64,000 nucleotides of DNA from Fasciolopsis buskii (Eukaryota > Platyhelminthes > Trematoda > Plagiorchiida > Fasciolidae). Of this stretch, positions 34,647-46,732 are shown piece after piece. The stretch covers positions 302,084-366,083 of the forward strand of contig LUCM01002832.1 in NCBI GenBank assembly GCA_008360955.1, in the 5' to 3' direction. The notes below the pieces were generated by a model. The model was not told where the DNA came from. It saw nothing but the letters and a program-made list of their open reading frames with translations, and did not search any database. Made by a program: the position numbers and the translations under genes. Every line of letters begins with the position of its first letter. The stretch's first letter is position 1.

Positions 34647-34652
34647 AATAAA
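34647..34652 (+). terminator. Candidate EXO1 poly(A) signal AATAAA
   Basis: AATAAA lies 290 bases after the EXO1 stop and is directly followed by a GT-rich stretch (GTGTGTTGTTCG), the usual layout of a cleavage and polyadenylation site. Confidence 0.5.
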
Positions 34653-35308
34653 GTGTGTTGTTCGACATCGTTTCGCATTTTTCTTGCCGCATCATTCGTT
34701 AGTTGCACCCAGGTTCGTAATCGCGTAAAGTAAGTTCTTTACCTGCCCCTGTTCACAGAGTTCCGCTCGTGGTCCGAGGATTGAGGCAAAAAGACCCATT
34801 TCGAAATCAAACACAACGTTGGACGCATTCTTTAAACAGTGGCAGTTTCGTCCCAGTAGATGATGCATGCTTTCTAAATCGTCTCCTCTTTCTCCAGAAC
34901 CGGTGTACACAAGATATTCTCTTTTGTAATATGACCAAAGATGACCTTATTGATCATGTATGTCTTTTTGATTACACGTGCAATTCAGGAGTGTAATGGA
35001 ATGATCATGCCCGGGTCTGCTCTGCTAGTGAGGAGCAGACCGACAAACATGACTCTGGAACTTGAAGTAGCACGAGGTTTCAGTGCGTTTGGTATGGTGG
35101 TTAGTCGTTCGACGTTAAATTACCATCTCTTGCCAGTTTATATGCCCATTCATTTTACAGGCAGTATCTCATTGCAAGTCTTCTAAAATCGGTGTCTTAT
35201 AGCAGGTGCTAATACTAGTGTCACTTGATCTCAAGAGTTTTGGATAGTCAGCGGATATTCATAATAGCTTAGTCACTTATACATGAGGGCCCTATCGGTT
35301 GACTTAAT

Positions 35309-35374
35309 GCATTGAGTTTTCTCAATGCCTGACCTTGGAGATATCACCTTTCAGATGATCACCTGAAAGGTGAT
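35309..35374. repeat. Two adjacent perfect short hairpins
   Basis: GCATTGAG-TTTT-CTCAATGC at 35309-35328 is an 8-bp stem with a TTTT loop. ATCACCTTTCAG at 35343-35354 pairs perfectly with 35363-35374 over 12 bp around an 8-base loop. The two lie 14 bases apart. Confidence 0.7.
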
Positions 35375-35614
35375 AGTAAGGTTCCAATGTTATGTTTCCG
35401 TCAGAGTAGTTGGGACGGTGTTGGTGATCCCAAAAGTGATGCGGTAATCGCTCTCGTTTGTCACAAAATAGGTTCAGTGAACCTTCTCCACTCTAATTCA
35501 ATCTGAAAAGAACAAAATCAACATGTCTGTGTTCGCAGCAGTTACTGAATAATGACAGTTCACAAAATTTGGCGAACTTTTTATGTCGAACGAAGTGCCG
35601 CTTAATTCTGTGGA

Positions 35615-35617
<3 letters not shown>

Positions 35618-35701
<84 letters not shown>
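35618..35701. repeat. Compound (CT)n-(TA)n microsatellite
   Basis: About 15 CT units (35618-35648) run directly into about 26 TA units ending at 35701. Confidence 0.97.
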
Positions 35702-35702
<1 letters not shown>

Positions 35703-38429
35703 GTGAAGTGATAAGATGGTAGATAACTTGAAAATAGATGGCTTTGCAAGATGTCTAGAACACTCTCCGTGTTAACTAATAAGATTTCACTAAACGATTT
35801 GGTACACACATCTGTCATCCAACCGTTCAGTTTTCTCCAGACACTCTCCATCAGGTGATATAAAATTGATTAGTGAATCATGCATAGATGGAGGATCTTC
35901 AAAGCGTTCATTAGGAAGCTGAAGGTGTTACTTTCTGATAATTCCTTATAAGTCCATGATACCTGATAAGAAGAAGGATGTAAAAGAGACCATTATTCCG
36001 ACAGTGGATTTGGGGTTTTCTCTAGAACCATGAGCCATGTCTTCTGGCGATGAGTGTGAATAAGCGCCATTTCAACGTTGTGCTTTGCGGGAAGATCTGA
36101 AATGCACAGGATAACACATGTTCAATAAAATCTCCCGAGAACAGTTTCATGAACAAAGTGCACGTATAGATCCACTTACAGTATACTAGATCAGGGACCA
36201 GAAATTCCCTCTCGTGTAAGCTTCTTCAATGTGGACTGTTAGGTCGAAACACAGGCAAGAAACAGCCCATCAAATTCAAACTGTCAATCAATGGTTGTCT
36301 CACAGTGGTCTAGCCTCGTGTGATTGGTACCGCAATTATACACTGAGTATCTAGAAGCCCTGTAATCATGGGCATCAGCTCAGTGGAATAAGATTGAGCG
36401 AAGCAGTCTGTCTGAGGCAACGAAAAACGAAAATAAACCAGAATTTGATTTAGAAAATACTGGTGCCGTATGGGCGTCTATCGCTATTCATTCTGAAAAT
36501 AGAACATAAAATTTTGATCCAAACTATCAGATCATAAAAGGAATGAACCCCACGAGACCAAAATGCTTATTTTGGCACCTCCAACTGCTTATGAAAAAGC
36601 AGCAAATCATGTCGCATTTCGGCTGAAATACCCACTCATTCAAAATTATATCTTGCTTTCTTATAGACCGGTCGTTAGATATTACAAGATCGACCAGGAG
36701 CACAATGTGCATTAACTGACTGACCATTAGTTACCGAAACGTTACTCACTTTTCATGGTGTAGTCGTTTTACGGAAGAATGAAAATTCCCTCCGAAACTG
36801 GTATGTATCATTACCGCAACGACCATTTGTTAGTTACTGAGATGGATGTCGTATATTGAGGAAAACTACCCACGTCCTAACACGACTATATTCTTAGTGC
36901 TTCTTGAAATATCCAGAAATATTACACAAATAATGTGCAAATTTCCATTTCGACGCTCCGGCCGTTAAAATAAACCAGACATAATCAAATTTGAGAACGT
37001 AACCTGATCAGTGGTACGTCTTTTAGAAGATCAATACATCTGCTGCTCAATGTCAGTATCCAACAGACGGTCTGGAGAGAGAATACATTTCTGCAGAGTG
37101 GCAAACAGGGCCAAACTAGCCTTGTGATCAAATTTCGGCTTCGTTGAATTTAAAGATTACAACTATCGCATTACACATGAAGCATAGAAGAAAGTAAATA
37201 ACGCTGCTAAAAATATGAGACCCCATTCGCGTTTGAAAATAAACTCAATCAGACAAGTATTGTCATGACTAAATGACGCTCAAGCAAATAAATCAGACCA
37301 GAACAGACCGAAAATGAAAAGTTTATTCCTTGGTCATTGGTCCCACATGATATGGATGAGACCGACAAATTGCTTACCAGTGTCTTGCACCAAAACATGC
37401 TTCTGATAACCTGACCTATCAGACTGAATAATTATCACGAAAGAACCTATTACTTGACCGACTGCGTTTTCACCAGAGGCACCAAGTGTTTATAAATCCT
37501 TTTTCGTATCCAAATGGTTATTCACACTGATGGAGCAAATGATACCACTGTGCACGTTCTCAGACCGTTTGAAGTCGTTTCGTGGTATGTTAATATGAGA
37601 TATATCTTGCCCGTGACTAACGAAACAACACACGGGGTATTAAAAGCAAGAAAGAACACATCCTGTTTGTAATACCTGCGTGTACCAAGGATCAGTGGTC
37701 TCATACACATAACAACCAACGAGAATCGATGTCAAGTATATAAATAATAAAATAAATCAATTTCAGTCGTCATCCACGCATGAACTTGTGAGTTTGTGTG
37801 TGTGTGTCTAATGCAAGCGTGCATCTTTATGTCTATCCTTCGGATCGATAATCGTTGAACGACGAGTGCAGAAGACTACGTCATAAATACGACTCGATGG
37901 AAAAATTGCTGCCAAAACAGATAAAGAAAAACACCTAATCATTGTCCTAGTCTGTCAAGTGTTAACGAGCTAGAAACCAGGTAGTTTCTCTATCGAGCGA
38001 AACTCGCCACTGGCAAACTAAAAATTGTCGGCAATAGAAAACATTGCACCAAGACTTTTTGTGGGGAAAAAGAGATCTGAAGTGCTAATGATAAAAATAA
38101 TAATACTAATCAAACTAATCTGGTACGAATAAGGTAAGCAATGTACGTAATGGGACGAATTAGAGACATATCGTGGTAAAATGGGCCTAACCTGCCTGGA
38201 GACAATTAAAACCAACTGTATTGTGTTTTATTTTGCTGTCTTACATTGACCATTAGGTATACAAATGTCGCATTCAAGTTAAAGACGACCACCAAGAAAC
38301 ATCTGTATTCATGTACTGTAAAAAGGGAGAAAGAAGGTAAGGGGAAATAACTGTCAAGTGAATGATCTAAGTAAAAATGATAGACTGCCCAGGAAGCTGG
38401 CTAAAACGGGGTCCCAGTTCGTTGCGACG

Positions 38430-39690
38430 CGTGCTTAGATAAGGACAGTGGAGCTCCTATGGATTCTGATTCCTGTGTGTATGGAACGAAAAACATTGTG
38501 TGGGGCTATGAGAACGGCACTCTTTTTGCAAAGGATGTGTGGGATCTGAAAGCATTTTGTGGGCAAACTTTTCAAATGAGGACGGATATTGATCACACAA
38601 TTTAATGGACAGTTCGTTTAGTTGCATGAACGATAAACGGCTGACAAATGACAGATCGTGACAACGAATTTCAACGTGTTTCCTAATTAGATCTCCAAAG
38701 TTAACAGGAAAACAGTCAAGAAGGATTGAAAAAATACTGGTATACAAAGCAACAAGTAGCCCTGTTTCGTATCATAGTATCTACGGGTTCCACTCTGAAA
38801 AACAATCCTCAAAGATTCTTTACACAGTTGGAAATGTGAGAATTCCAGTTCAGATTTTTATCAATACTAACCCCTAGGTCCTGGTAAGTGTTGATGGACG
38901 ACGTTTTAAGTCAGTTGGCCGATGGGAAAAGAGAAGAGACATTGTAAACATTTAGATATATTAGGGATTGAACCGGCTGCTACAAAAAAATTTAAGTAGA
39001 AGGCAAGTTGTTGAAAAATTTGGAAATTCTTCACTGATACTGAATTCTTGAGGGGGGCAGCATCATTAGCATACCGTGACAGAAGGAATCGCAGTAAAGA
39101 TATATGGAGAAAGAACAGCACCCAGATGCACTCCTAAATAATGACTTCGACACTTTACAGCCCATTAGTATGCAGTAGGTTTGGTAGTAAGAAAACGAGA
39201 CAGCAGTGTCAATGAGGACCTGGAACAGCCGAATATTTCGAGTTTGTGAAGTGAGAGAGGCCATGGAACGAAGTTGGATGCAGACGAATAACTTTAGATG
39301 ATGCAACGTACAGATTTTGGTGATGCATCTAAGGATTTACAAATATGTATAAGCGAGGCGACATCGTTCAAATTAGACCTGTTAGATTTATAATGAAACT
39401 GAGGAGTCTTCAGGAAAAGTCATAGAATGACGTAGGTGGTTGAGCACAAGACGCCCTACCAGTCCAAAACCGGAAGATATTAAATCAATGAATCAAAAGT
39501 GGCTTAAGCAATGGTGACATTCATGCAACAATCGGAGAAAGAACATTGGCTTAGAGATATGTCAGTTAGAGAACTGAATGCGTTAGTCAAAGCTTAGCGT
39601 CTCAGAAGTGACGAAAATAAATTGTCAGGACCCACCATAACGGGCAGGTTGACAGCAGCCAGACTGAATTTAGTTGTGTAAGTTTTGAAG
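38430..39690 (-). mobile_element. Degenerate CR1/Jockey-type non-LTR retrotransposon fragment
   Basis: Reverse-strand reading from 39690 down shows a GPDNLFSSLLRR block near the start of the reverse transcriptase, then LKLFVCIQLRSMASL. A decayed ...GAVLSPYIF follows, then ...YADDAA.LK with a hydrophobic stretch and ISKCLQCLF, and a thumb-like region (HVEIRCHDLSFVSRLSFMQLNE). This is the expected order for the superfamily. Frameshifts and stops are frequent, and no 3' tail was identified. Confidence 0.62.
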
Positions 39691-40046
39691 CGGGCTGATA
39701 CGGTTTACTTGGCTGCGACTCACTGTTTCAGTCTTTTCCCGGTCGGTCTTGCAATCCGTTAGAAGACCGTGCACGCACAACCTCTGTGGTAATTTTACTG
39801 GTGCGAAGAATCATAAACATTTCTGCTCTGAAAAAAGTTAAGTTGCCCTCAGTACTCTGCGCAAGTGGGACTGCTATATAATTAAAGAGGCGAATGAAAT
39901 TCCGATTAATAATGTCGGTATTTGCAGACTATTTCACACGTATCTTTTTCTTCTCACACAGCAGTCGAATGCTTTACAATAGTAATTTGCTGTTGTTATT
40001 GCTCCGAAGATGGTTAACAAAAACAGGTTCATGTGTTTGATTTCAG
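39691..40046. other. Intronic or intergenic stretch before the 40.05-kb exon
   Basis: No feature recognised apart from the polypyrimidine tract and TTTCAG acceptor at its end. Confidence 0.5.
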
Positions 40047-40233
40047 CATTTGTTAGGGTACAGATATACTGCACACGTGAACCGTCATGGGGTGTGTAAA
40101 CATATGCCTTTCGTAATTAGGAAGAGATATGGCCAGAGCTTCGATGACGCAGTACTTATCGAAGATTTCATTGCCCACCTCTTTGACAGTCTGACGATGT
40201 CATTTATCAAGCGTTCAGAAGGGGAACAAGAAG
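40047..40233 (+). CDS. Candidate exon of an unrecognised protein
   Basis: Open from a good acceptor (GTTTGATTTCAG) to a good donor (GTACGT). It encodes 62 residues including MPFVIRKRYGQSFDD and LIEDFIAHLFDSL, with normal amino-acid composition. It begins in phase 0 and ends in phase 1, and joins in frame to the candidate exon at 41935. It could belong to a gene whose 5' exons were not found, or be an alternative 3' part of EXO1, whose exon 11 donor is also phase 0. No family recognised. Confidence 0.4.
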
Positions 40234-41934
40234 GTACGTGCGAAAGCGACATTTAAAAGAGAATAAAGTTGTCGTGTGAAAGGCTGCGTAGGTCGAATTG
40301 GATTTGCTTTGTTTACCTGAATGAATGAATGAAACGAGCACCGTGGGTACGTTTTTGGCCTCAATGTAAGCACATACAATGGCCATTTGTTGAGATGGGC
40401 CTGAATAATCTCAGGATAGTTTTGGATGATTTTTTATCTAAAATGGGGCTTCCTCTGCTGGGAAAGTGTAGAGGTCAGATAGGCCAAAAATAGTTAGTGG
40501 TAGGGTTGATGCATAATTGCAGCCAACCACAATAACGTGTTAATCATCCTAGAGCGGTGGAAAAACAAATGCTGAGTAGAAATAAAAAGTTGAGGTATTG
40601 TGCTGTAAGCTAAAATGGGTTACTTATAGACTCGTTATGGTTTCATTACTACGGCGAGAAAGCTTGTAAAACTCTTCTACTGTAGAGTCAGTTCCGTTTT
40701 AGGAGTAGGCATAAGTAAGTTCGAACTTGTCTGACCAGGAGGCAATGTACAGTGCCACACAACCCCCATTCTTTTGTTTGTTGGAAACTATATTCAGCCA
40801 ATATAGTCTGAAGTTATCGACCAATATAAGCGACACCAAAATGTTCAGGATTAGCAACGATTCTTGTATAAAAGCAAATGTGAAAATAGATCACTAACTG
40901 AAGTGCTCGAGGCAGGTTCAACATTTTTGTGAACATCAAAAGGATTTTGGTGTTAAAAAAGGCGAGACTGGACATCTTCCCCGGAATAGTGCTTTTAAGG
41001 GCTACCTGGTACCTAGTATGAGTGCCTGTTGCATATATGGAACAGAAACTCTTCGAGGTATGGCAGTGTCTGAGTCCATGCGAGGCTGAAAGCCAATCAG
41101 ATTTTTAAAATGCGATAATCCTGAACGCAATTAACGGTGAATGGGGAACGTAATGAAGCTAAATTTCCACAAAAAAAACAATGAGGTGATGATGACGCAG
41201 GATTTTCGTGCAGCCATTCAAATGGCACGAACACCTCAGATTTCGACCATTACCCACTCACCGAACGTTCGCAAATGCATCAATGAGCGTGTGACTTATA
41301 TGCATTTTTTATTTTACTACCGTCCGCTTCACCAAGCCTTGTCCTTCCGCTTTTAAAACTCCTTTACGTTCATCTCGTGGGCCCAAAGGTGAACCTATAC
41401 CGCTTCTTACTAAGTTATTCACCGTCTGTCACACCCTTTTCTTGTTTCGTAAGCTGACCACCCCGGGCAGCGCTGCATATAAAGCATTTTCCTGTTGGCC
41501 TGTTGGATAGACGATGTGGTCTGGTTTATGACATTCGGCTAATGGAGACAAGTATGTGTTGCCAATGCGCAAATGAATAGAAAATGAGCAACCGCAGTTG
41601 GGCGCACCTTCGGAGTGCAAGGGTGAGCATTCAATTGTAGGTTGGGCTTGGTTATGACTGGACTGAAGCCAGAATAAGCAAAAACAACACCATTTTCTAT
41701 TAGTACATCCATCGAACCTTCCAGTACATGAGGCCATTGAGGCTTGAAGACTGACGCTCAATGGTCAGGTCGTGTCGGTGATTCCAAACCTACCTATGCA
41801 CAGTCAAAAAACAACAAAAGTCATATCGATCCAGGGACGGGGAACCGCCTTATTGTTGGCGAACAATGTGTCCGTTCACGGTTCTAAATGGTCGTTACTT
41901 CGTTGCCAAAAGTAAGTGAATACCGGGATTTCAG
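40234..41934 (+). other. Candidate intron between the two unrecognised exons
   Basis: A reverse-strand open frame of 110 codons at 41429-41761 has no recognised domain. Nothing else is identified. Confidence 0.35.
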
Positions 41935-42146
41935 TCAGTCATGGCCGGCGATGTTTCTCAAACCAAATGCCACACTGTCATACTACTAAGGAGGATGAAA
42001 GTAGATCCATTTACCTTTCTAATGATATGCCGCAAGAGCTGTTTGAACAAGCTAACCATTGGTCTGTTAAATACGGTTTGGCAGATTTTTCAGTTGCAGG
42101 TCGACCACATTTGAATGTCATTTTGGATCGCTTTACGAGAAAATAA
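41935..42146 (+). CDS. Candidate terminal exon of the same unrecognised protein
   Basis: Follows acceptor GGGATTTCAG; two bases complete the split codon from 40233. It encodes about 70 residues ending SVAGRPHLNVILDRFTRK and TAA at 42144. An AATAAA (42142-42147) overlaps the stop codon. No domain is recognised. Phase agreement and composition are the only support. Confidence 0.4.
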
Positions 42147-42759
42147 ATCGCACGTAATCATTTAATCATGCATTAACGTTACTACTTTACTGACCAGTAA
42201 ATGTCCCAGTGAAGTGGAAAACCATATGCAGTGTGATCCATATTATCTGGAGAGATACGTTATTGAAAAACACCGTTATCAAATTTGATCGAGAAACGGC
42301 CTTCCAAAAGGCTATCTGTGGTTTTCAAAACCGAAAGTCATTAGCGAATTCACAGAAAATAAACTGCTTATGGTAAATGAATGTTCTCAGATTTCTCCGC
42401 CAAAGCGCGCAAAGTGCCACTATATGTACCTTGAATTTTCCACGAGCTATGAGGCAGCAACGCAAGCAGGAAAACGATGACGGCAAATCACGTTATTTCA
42501 CTGACTTCAAAATCTAACACCGATTACTAGTGTCAGTCATTCTTCGCCAAGTATAGCAAGTGCATTCTGTGTAACCGTTGCGAAAGGTCTGATTTCTCTT
42601 CCTTCGACTTTTAGAAGCAGCGATATGCTTCAGTCAGCTCAGAATTAACGACCGCGGCAGACCAGTTTTCAGTTAACCTAGCACCAATGAGTTATGGTTT
42701 GCTTTATTGACTCATAGAACCAACAGACCAAACAAAAAAAGAACGAGGAATAGAGGAGA
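42147..42759. other. Intergenic stretch
   Basis: Nothing recognisable on either strand. Confidence 0.55.
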
Positions 42760-43850
42760 TCGACGGCTAAATAGCAAATTGAGGGACAACACAGAAGAAG
42801 GACGCTACTAACTCCGGCACTGAGCCACATCGCACACTGTCTCGCGGACCCAAATCCGGTAGTCTAACTCCACTAACACAACTCAGTCCACTGGTTAAGG
42901 TTTTCATACATTTTGCCCATATCATCCACTGGCCACATCGAACCATCATCTGTCTCGAAGAGCAGCGTACGAAGTGATAGTTGTTCTGTGGCCATGCATA
43001 CAGTATGTGCCAACCGCCCTAACACATTCTGATTCAGCATCCGTTCTAAAGACGTAACCCGAGGACTCGGTAAATCACACTTAACTCCTGATTTACCCAC
43101 AAAATTCTCCCACCATTTTCTACCAATACGACGAAGACAACGGTGTTCAAACACCGAAAGCCTTTCTTTACCTTCTGCTCACAACGGCCATCTTTCGGAA
43201 CCCCACAACAATACCGACCTCACTGCTAATGCGTGTAAGCCAAAGCCCCAAATTCTTCGAACTGGTGAATGCCAGTCATACCTTCTGTGTGGGCAGGAAT
43301 GCTTCATCTGTTATACAACAACCAGGTAAGATACAACTATCCAAGTACCTAAATCCTTCAACCTCACCCAATTCCACCCCGGGAAGAACAAAGTTCGGCC
43401 TCGAGCTAATCCAGTCCTGCAACAGCATTTTACACTTTGAGGGGCAAAGTGCATCCCAAACATACCTACACTATCGTTCAGACAACTGAGAAAAATTTGC
43501 AACTTACTCGAATCTTCACTGAGTACCATAATATCATCCACATAATCTAAATGAGACAGGTTTCCGTGTGAAGAAATGTCAATGAAAGTATTCTTGCATG
43601 AGGATAACGCAAGTTGGAAGGGGCAACATTGACGAATGCCACTTCTGGTGGTGAATTCGGTGAAAGATCATGGAGAAAGATTGTCAAGAAAGATCACGCG
43701 AGAACTCGGTTTCGGCTATTAGCGTGCAGAGATAGGGTAAGTGAAATGAATTTCTCTGGCACACCTTATGGTGGGAGGACGTGCCACAGGATTTCACTCG
43801 GTTTACAGATCAGGAATGGCAAAAAATCCCTTGTCTACGGAATGCGTGCC
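42760..43850 (-). mobile_element. RTE-like LINE family 2, reverse-transcriptase to C-terminal fragment
   Basis: The reverse strand shows, in order, ILWHVL..GVPEKFISL and SLHANSRNRV (43830-43700), then LSHLDYVDDIMVLSED with a YVDD variant of the catalytic motif (about 43560-43510). After that come a damaged FAP.S.KC region (43440), FEHRCLRRIGRKWWE (43155-43110), NQNVLGRLAHTVCMATEQLSL, and a GKMYENLNQW terminus near 42880. This is a dead copy with several frameshifts. It is more complete at its C-terminus than the 14-kb copy. Confidence 0.8.
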
Positions 43851-44304
43851 TATGTTCGAGGATCTGTCTAAAAGTGAATATTGGCCGTTCCATGTTAGAA
43901 AGCGGCTTGGTTCTGACGTATGCATTTTTTTCAAGTACTGTTATCCAGTTTACGGAAGCTTAACTGGACAACCCTGCTTGCGTTACACCCGTATCGTTGC
44001 AATTGCGGATCGCGTTTTAACCATTACCACGCAGTTCTACTACGTTAGTGCATCCGTAGGCCGCAAAACGTTTGTAATACCTAACCACGGTTTTCCAGCC
44101 ATTCTCGCCCAATATTGTGAAAATATCCATGAAGGGCACTGGTTGTCCAATTCCCCAAATCCGCAGCACTCTTGTTTATTTATCAAATATAAACACCCAA
44201 ACAGATGTTGCAAAGCTCACTTAACCTCTGGTGGAAAAAAGTTCGCATGGACAGTACGCATACCTCAGGTTTGTGAAACTGTAATGATTTTTTTGAGCTG
44301 GTGA
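43768..44304 (+). CDS. 178-codon open reading frame of unknown origin
   Basis: Open from ATG at 43768 to a TGA at 44302 (GTTTGT at 44272 could be a donor). The first 25-30 codons overlap antisense to the RTE-like fragment, so the true 5' limit is probably later. The remainder (SEYWPFHVRKR..., then LFIKYKHPNRCCKAHL) has normal composition and a Cys/His-containing stretch but no family recognised. It could be part of an unrecognised gene, a repeat, or a chance frame. Confidence 0.25.
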   Translation: MVGGRATGFHSVYRSGMAKNPLSTECVPMFEDLSKSEYWPFHVRKRLGSDVCIFFKYCYPVYGSLTGQPCLRYTRIVAIADRVLTITTQFYYVSASVGRKTFVIPNHGFPAILAQYCENIHEGHWLSNSPNPQHSCLFIKYKHPNRCCKAHLTSGGKKFAWTVRIPQVCETVMIFLSW

Positions 44305-44569
44305 GGACAGTTTGTCTGACACTTAGCAACCCGTGATGGCTTCGATGCTAAGACCTGCTTGCCGCGGCTAATGCTTCTGCTAAGACGTTCGTTGATGCAG
44401 ACTCAATCCAGTTGCGAATAAGAATTTTACTGTTTGACTGCGCAGATTGCTTATCGAACATGATTACATTGTTGGTGGCATTTTCTAAGAAAATGTTCTA
44501 CTTTACTAGGATGTTTAAATGAGGGCAAAAGCTATTTGCACACCACAATTAAGACAGACTGCAACCTAT

Positions 44570-44905
44570 AATAGCATGGACCTCACAGTCACCAGTTGCC
44601 AAGATGATTAGTATCTGCAGGACTGACTCTGACATAAGGCGGAAACTCTGACTGTAAGGGCAGTGGATTCTGATTCGATTTATCTGTTACCCTAGTCAGA
44701 GATCAACATTTCTGCAGTGACATCGCTCCGACAATGTGAATCGATAACATGAGCAAAAATGCCACATGAGAAGGTCAATGAGCAACGATGGGCCATATTA
44801 GCCAGCAAAAGAAATGGGTATTGACTATATAAGACCAATATAATCGATTTTGTTTTGGCTAATAAATGAACTTTTGTGTTTGTTCATTTCGGCTGTTTTC
44901 TACAG
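44570..44905 (+). promoter_or_regulatory. Candidate solo LTR or stray promoter (TATA plus AATAAA)
   Basis: TATATAAG at about 44825 and AATAAA about 38 bases later, then a T-rich stretch ending TTCTACAG. The close TATA-poly(A) spacing is typical of retroelement LTR R regions. No adjacent gag-pol and no target duplication were seen. Confidence 0.25.
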
Positions 44906-46697
44906 AGATTACAGGTCTGGAAAACGGAATTGACTGTCGATTGACGAGCTGAAGTCAGAGCAGACGTTTCTGTTCATTTTTGCTTTCCAAAGCACCGGTA
45001 GCACCACCGTGTGAAGAATTTGGGTTGATGACTATCAAAAGTATGAATTCAGTTTTGGCTTTTCTAACAGAAGTATTGAGAAGAATCCGATTTCTCCGGT
45101 GCACTCTTCAGAGAGAAACGCTCCAGGAATTTGTGAAGTGCACGGAGTCAGACGATATCATCACATTGCTAATGGTAGTAACCACAAAATAATTGAAGGT
45201 ATGCACGTGACTTAAAATCTGTTGTTTGTGAAATTTATGGTCCAGTATAATGGTGAACTCGAAAAGAACCCCACGCTAACGAAGACATTTTAACCGAAAA
45301 TGATTATTTTCAAAACCAAAGTTTCGAATCGTTTATAAAATGGTCCAATCAGGTGCTCAACTCGCTACAGTGAGACTGGACTGTCTCTGGGGCACAGGAC
45401 TGGTGGACAAGTTGGTGTAGACTCAGCTGAACGGCAATTCGGTCAAGGAACGGATATACTACAGTGCAGATGACAAACGCGGAATTAGCTAGCCATCCTA
45501 ATTCGCGGACGAATCGAAGGTGGTCTGATTTTGTGACAAACGCAGAGGCCAACGGATAGGTTTTCTGAGACAGAGACCAAGAGAAAGACGATGGGTCCAA
45601 GATACCCAGCGGTGGATGGGGAAGATCGGCCACCTATTTTTAATCTGAGGAGACCTATATATATTGTTTAACTATAACGGATAAAAGAAACATTTGTGCT
45701 GACCACTATGAGGGCTTTTGATCGTTTGCGTTTGATTAATCAGGTAGAACTGAAATAGAATCAAAACGGTCGACTGAATTCTCAAGGTTGGCGATCGTGA
45801 TTACCGGGTGTTGAAATAAATGTCACCTGCGCTGTATAGTCCCCGAACTCAAAACTCAGTCGCATGCCAGATTAACCTCCATTAGATTCTGATGCAAAAT
45901 GAGGTGCTCAGAGCCAGTCCACATGAAGTACAGAACAGACAAGCGCCAATTTACGCTTGATAATAGTCTGCACTTTGGAAAAGCCCACTCTATTTTACAC
46001 CTTTTGTTGGCACCCTATTTGTGCCGAGTCACCTGTATTCATGAGACTGTGAATGGTCTTGGTGAACCCAACCCAGCCTCTCTGGTTTGCTTGGTCAAGT
46101 TTTTGATACGGTCATCGTGTGGGATCTGACAAACATGAACTGGGCTTAATCAGTTCGCATATGCTGACGTAATCAGGACTGTGCAATGGATTTTGCCACA
46201 GAATTTGCATGTGTCACCGGCACTCAAATTCTTTGTCTGTACAGGCTTGTATTGCGGGCGAGGCTTTTCTGCATTTCACCTTTCCTATCTTGGTAACCGT
46301 CTTTTTTATCTTGGCGTACCATAATAGGAACGATAAGTATCCAGGTCCCATAACCTACCATCCGTACCCAATGTTTCTCTATTTTAAATGGATGGATATC
46401 CATTTTCAGCTGTCCTTCAGAGAGAAAATTAAGGTTGTATTGATAAATAGTCATCCTTAATCTGAATCAGTTACTAGAGAAATAGACTGTAACCATTTGT
46501 CTGCTATGTCGGTAGCGTTAAACGGACCGTTGTTATTCTTTGAATTCTGGCTAGGTTCCAGGTTTTCTCAAACGTTGGATTGGATTCGATCGAGACTGAG
46601 CGAGACACACCGGTTTGCAATACCCAATAACGTACGTGTTACGTGCATCCAATCCGCAATAGGCGGGCTGTCATAGAAGATCGTGCTGCCAAGCATA

Positions 46698-46710
46698 CTT
46701 TTCTATCTAG
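46698..46710 (+). promoter_or_regulatory. Splice acceptor 22 nt upstream of the CHMP3 start codon
   Basis: CTTTTCTATCTAG ends at 46710 and the family start codon follows 22 nt later. Like the site before EXO1, it fits a trans-splicing acceptor or the end of a 5'-UTR intron. Confidence 0.45.
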
Positions 46711-46732
46711 CGATAAGAAAACATCAGTAACA

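Larger units (their letters stand above)
34671..38429. other. Region downstream of EXO1
   Basis: No gene recognised on either strand. It holds two short perfect hairpins near 35.3 kb and a compound CT/TA microsatellite at 35618-35701. Confidence 0.5.
44305..46710. other. Intergenic region upstream of CHMP3
   Basis: No gene recognised. GACTATATAAGACC at about 44823 followed by AATAAA at about 44862 resembles the compact promoter and poly(A) arrangement of an LTR, but no LTR ends were established. A 94-codon reverse open frame at 45349-45633 lacks a domain. Confidence 0.4.

Noticed and set aside
41429..41761. 110-codon reverse-strand open frame
   Set aside because: Composition is unusual and Cys-rich, with no recognised family, and other frames of the same DNA look equally plausible. 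Possibly part of an old repeat.
46643..46732. 30-residue N-terminal extension of CHMP3
   Set aside because: CHMP3 proteins begin at the M-GLFGK motif and a splice acceptor lies at 46710 inside this stretch, so the extension is probably not translated.
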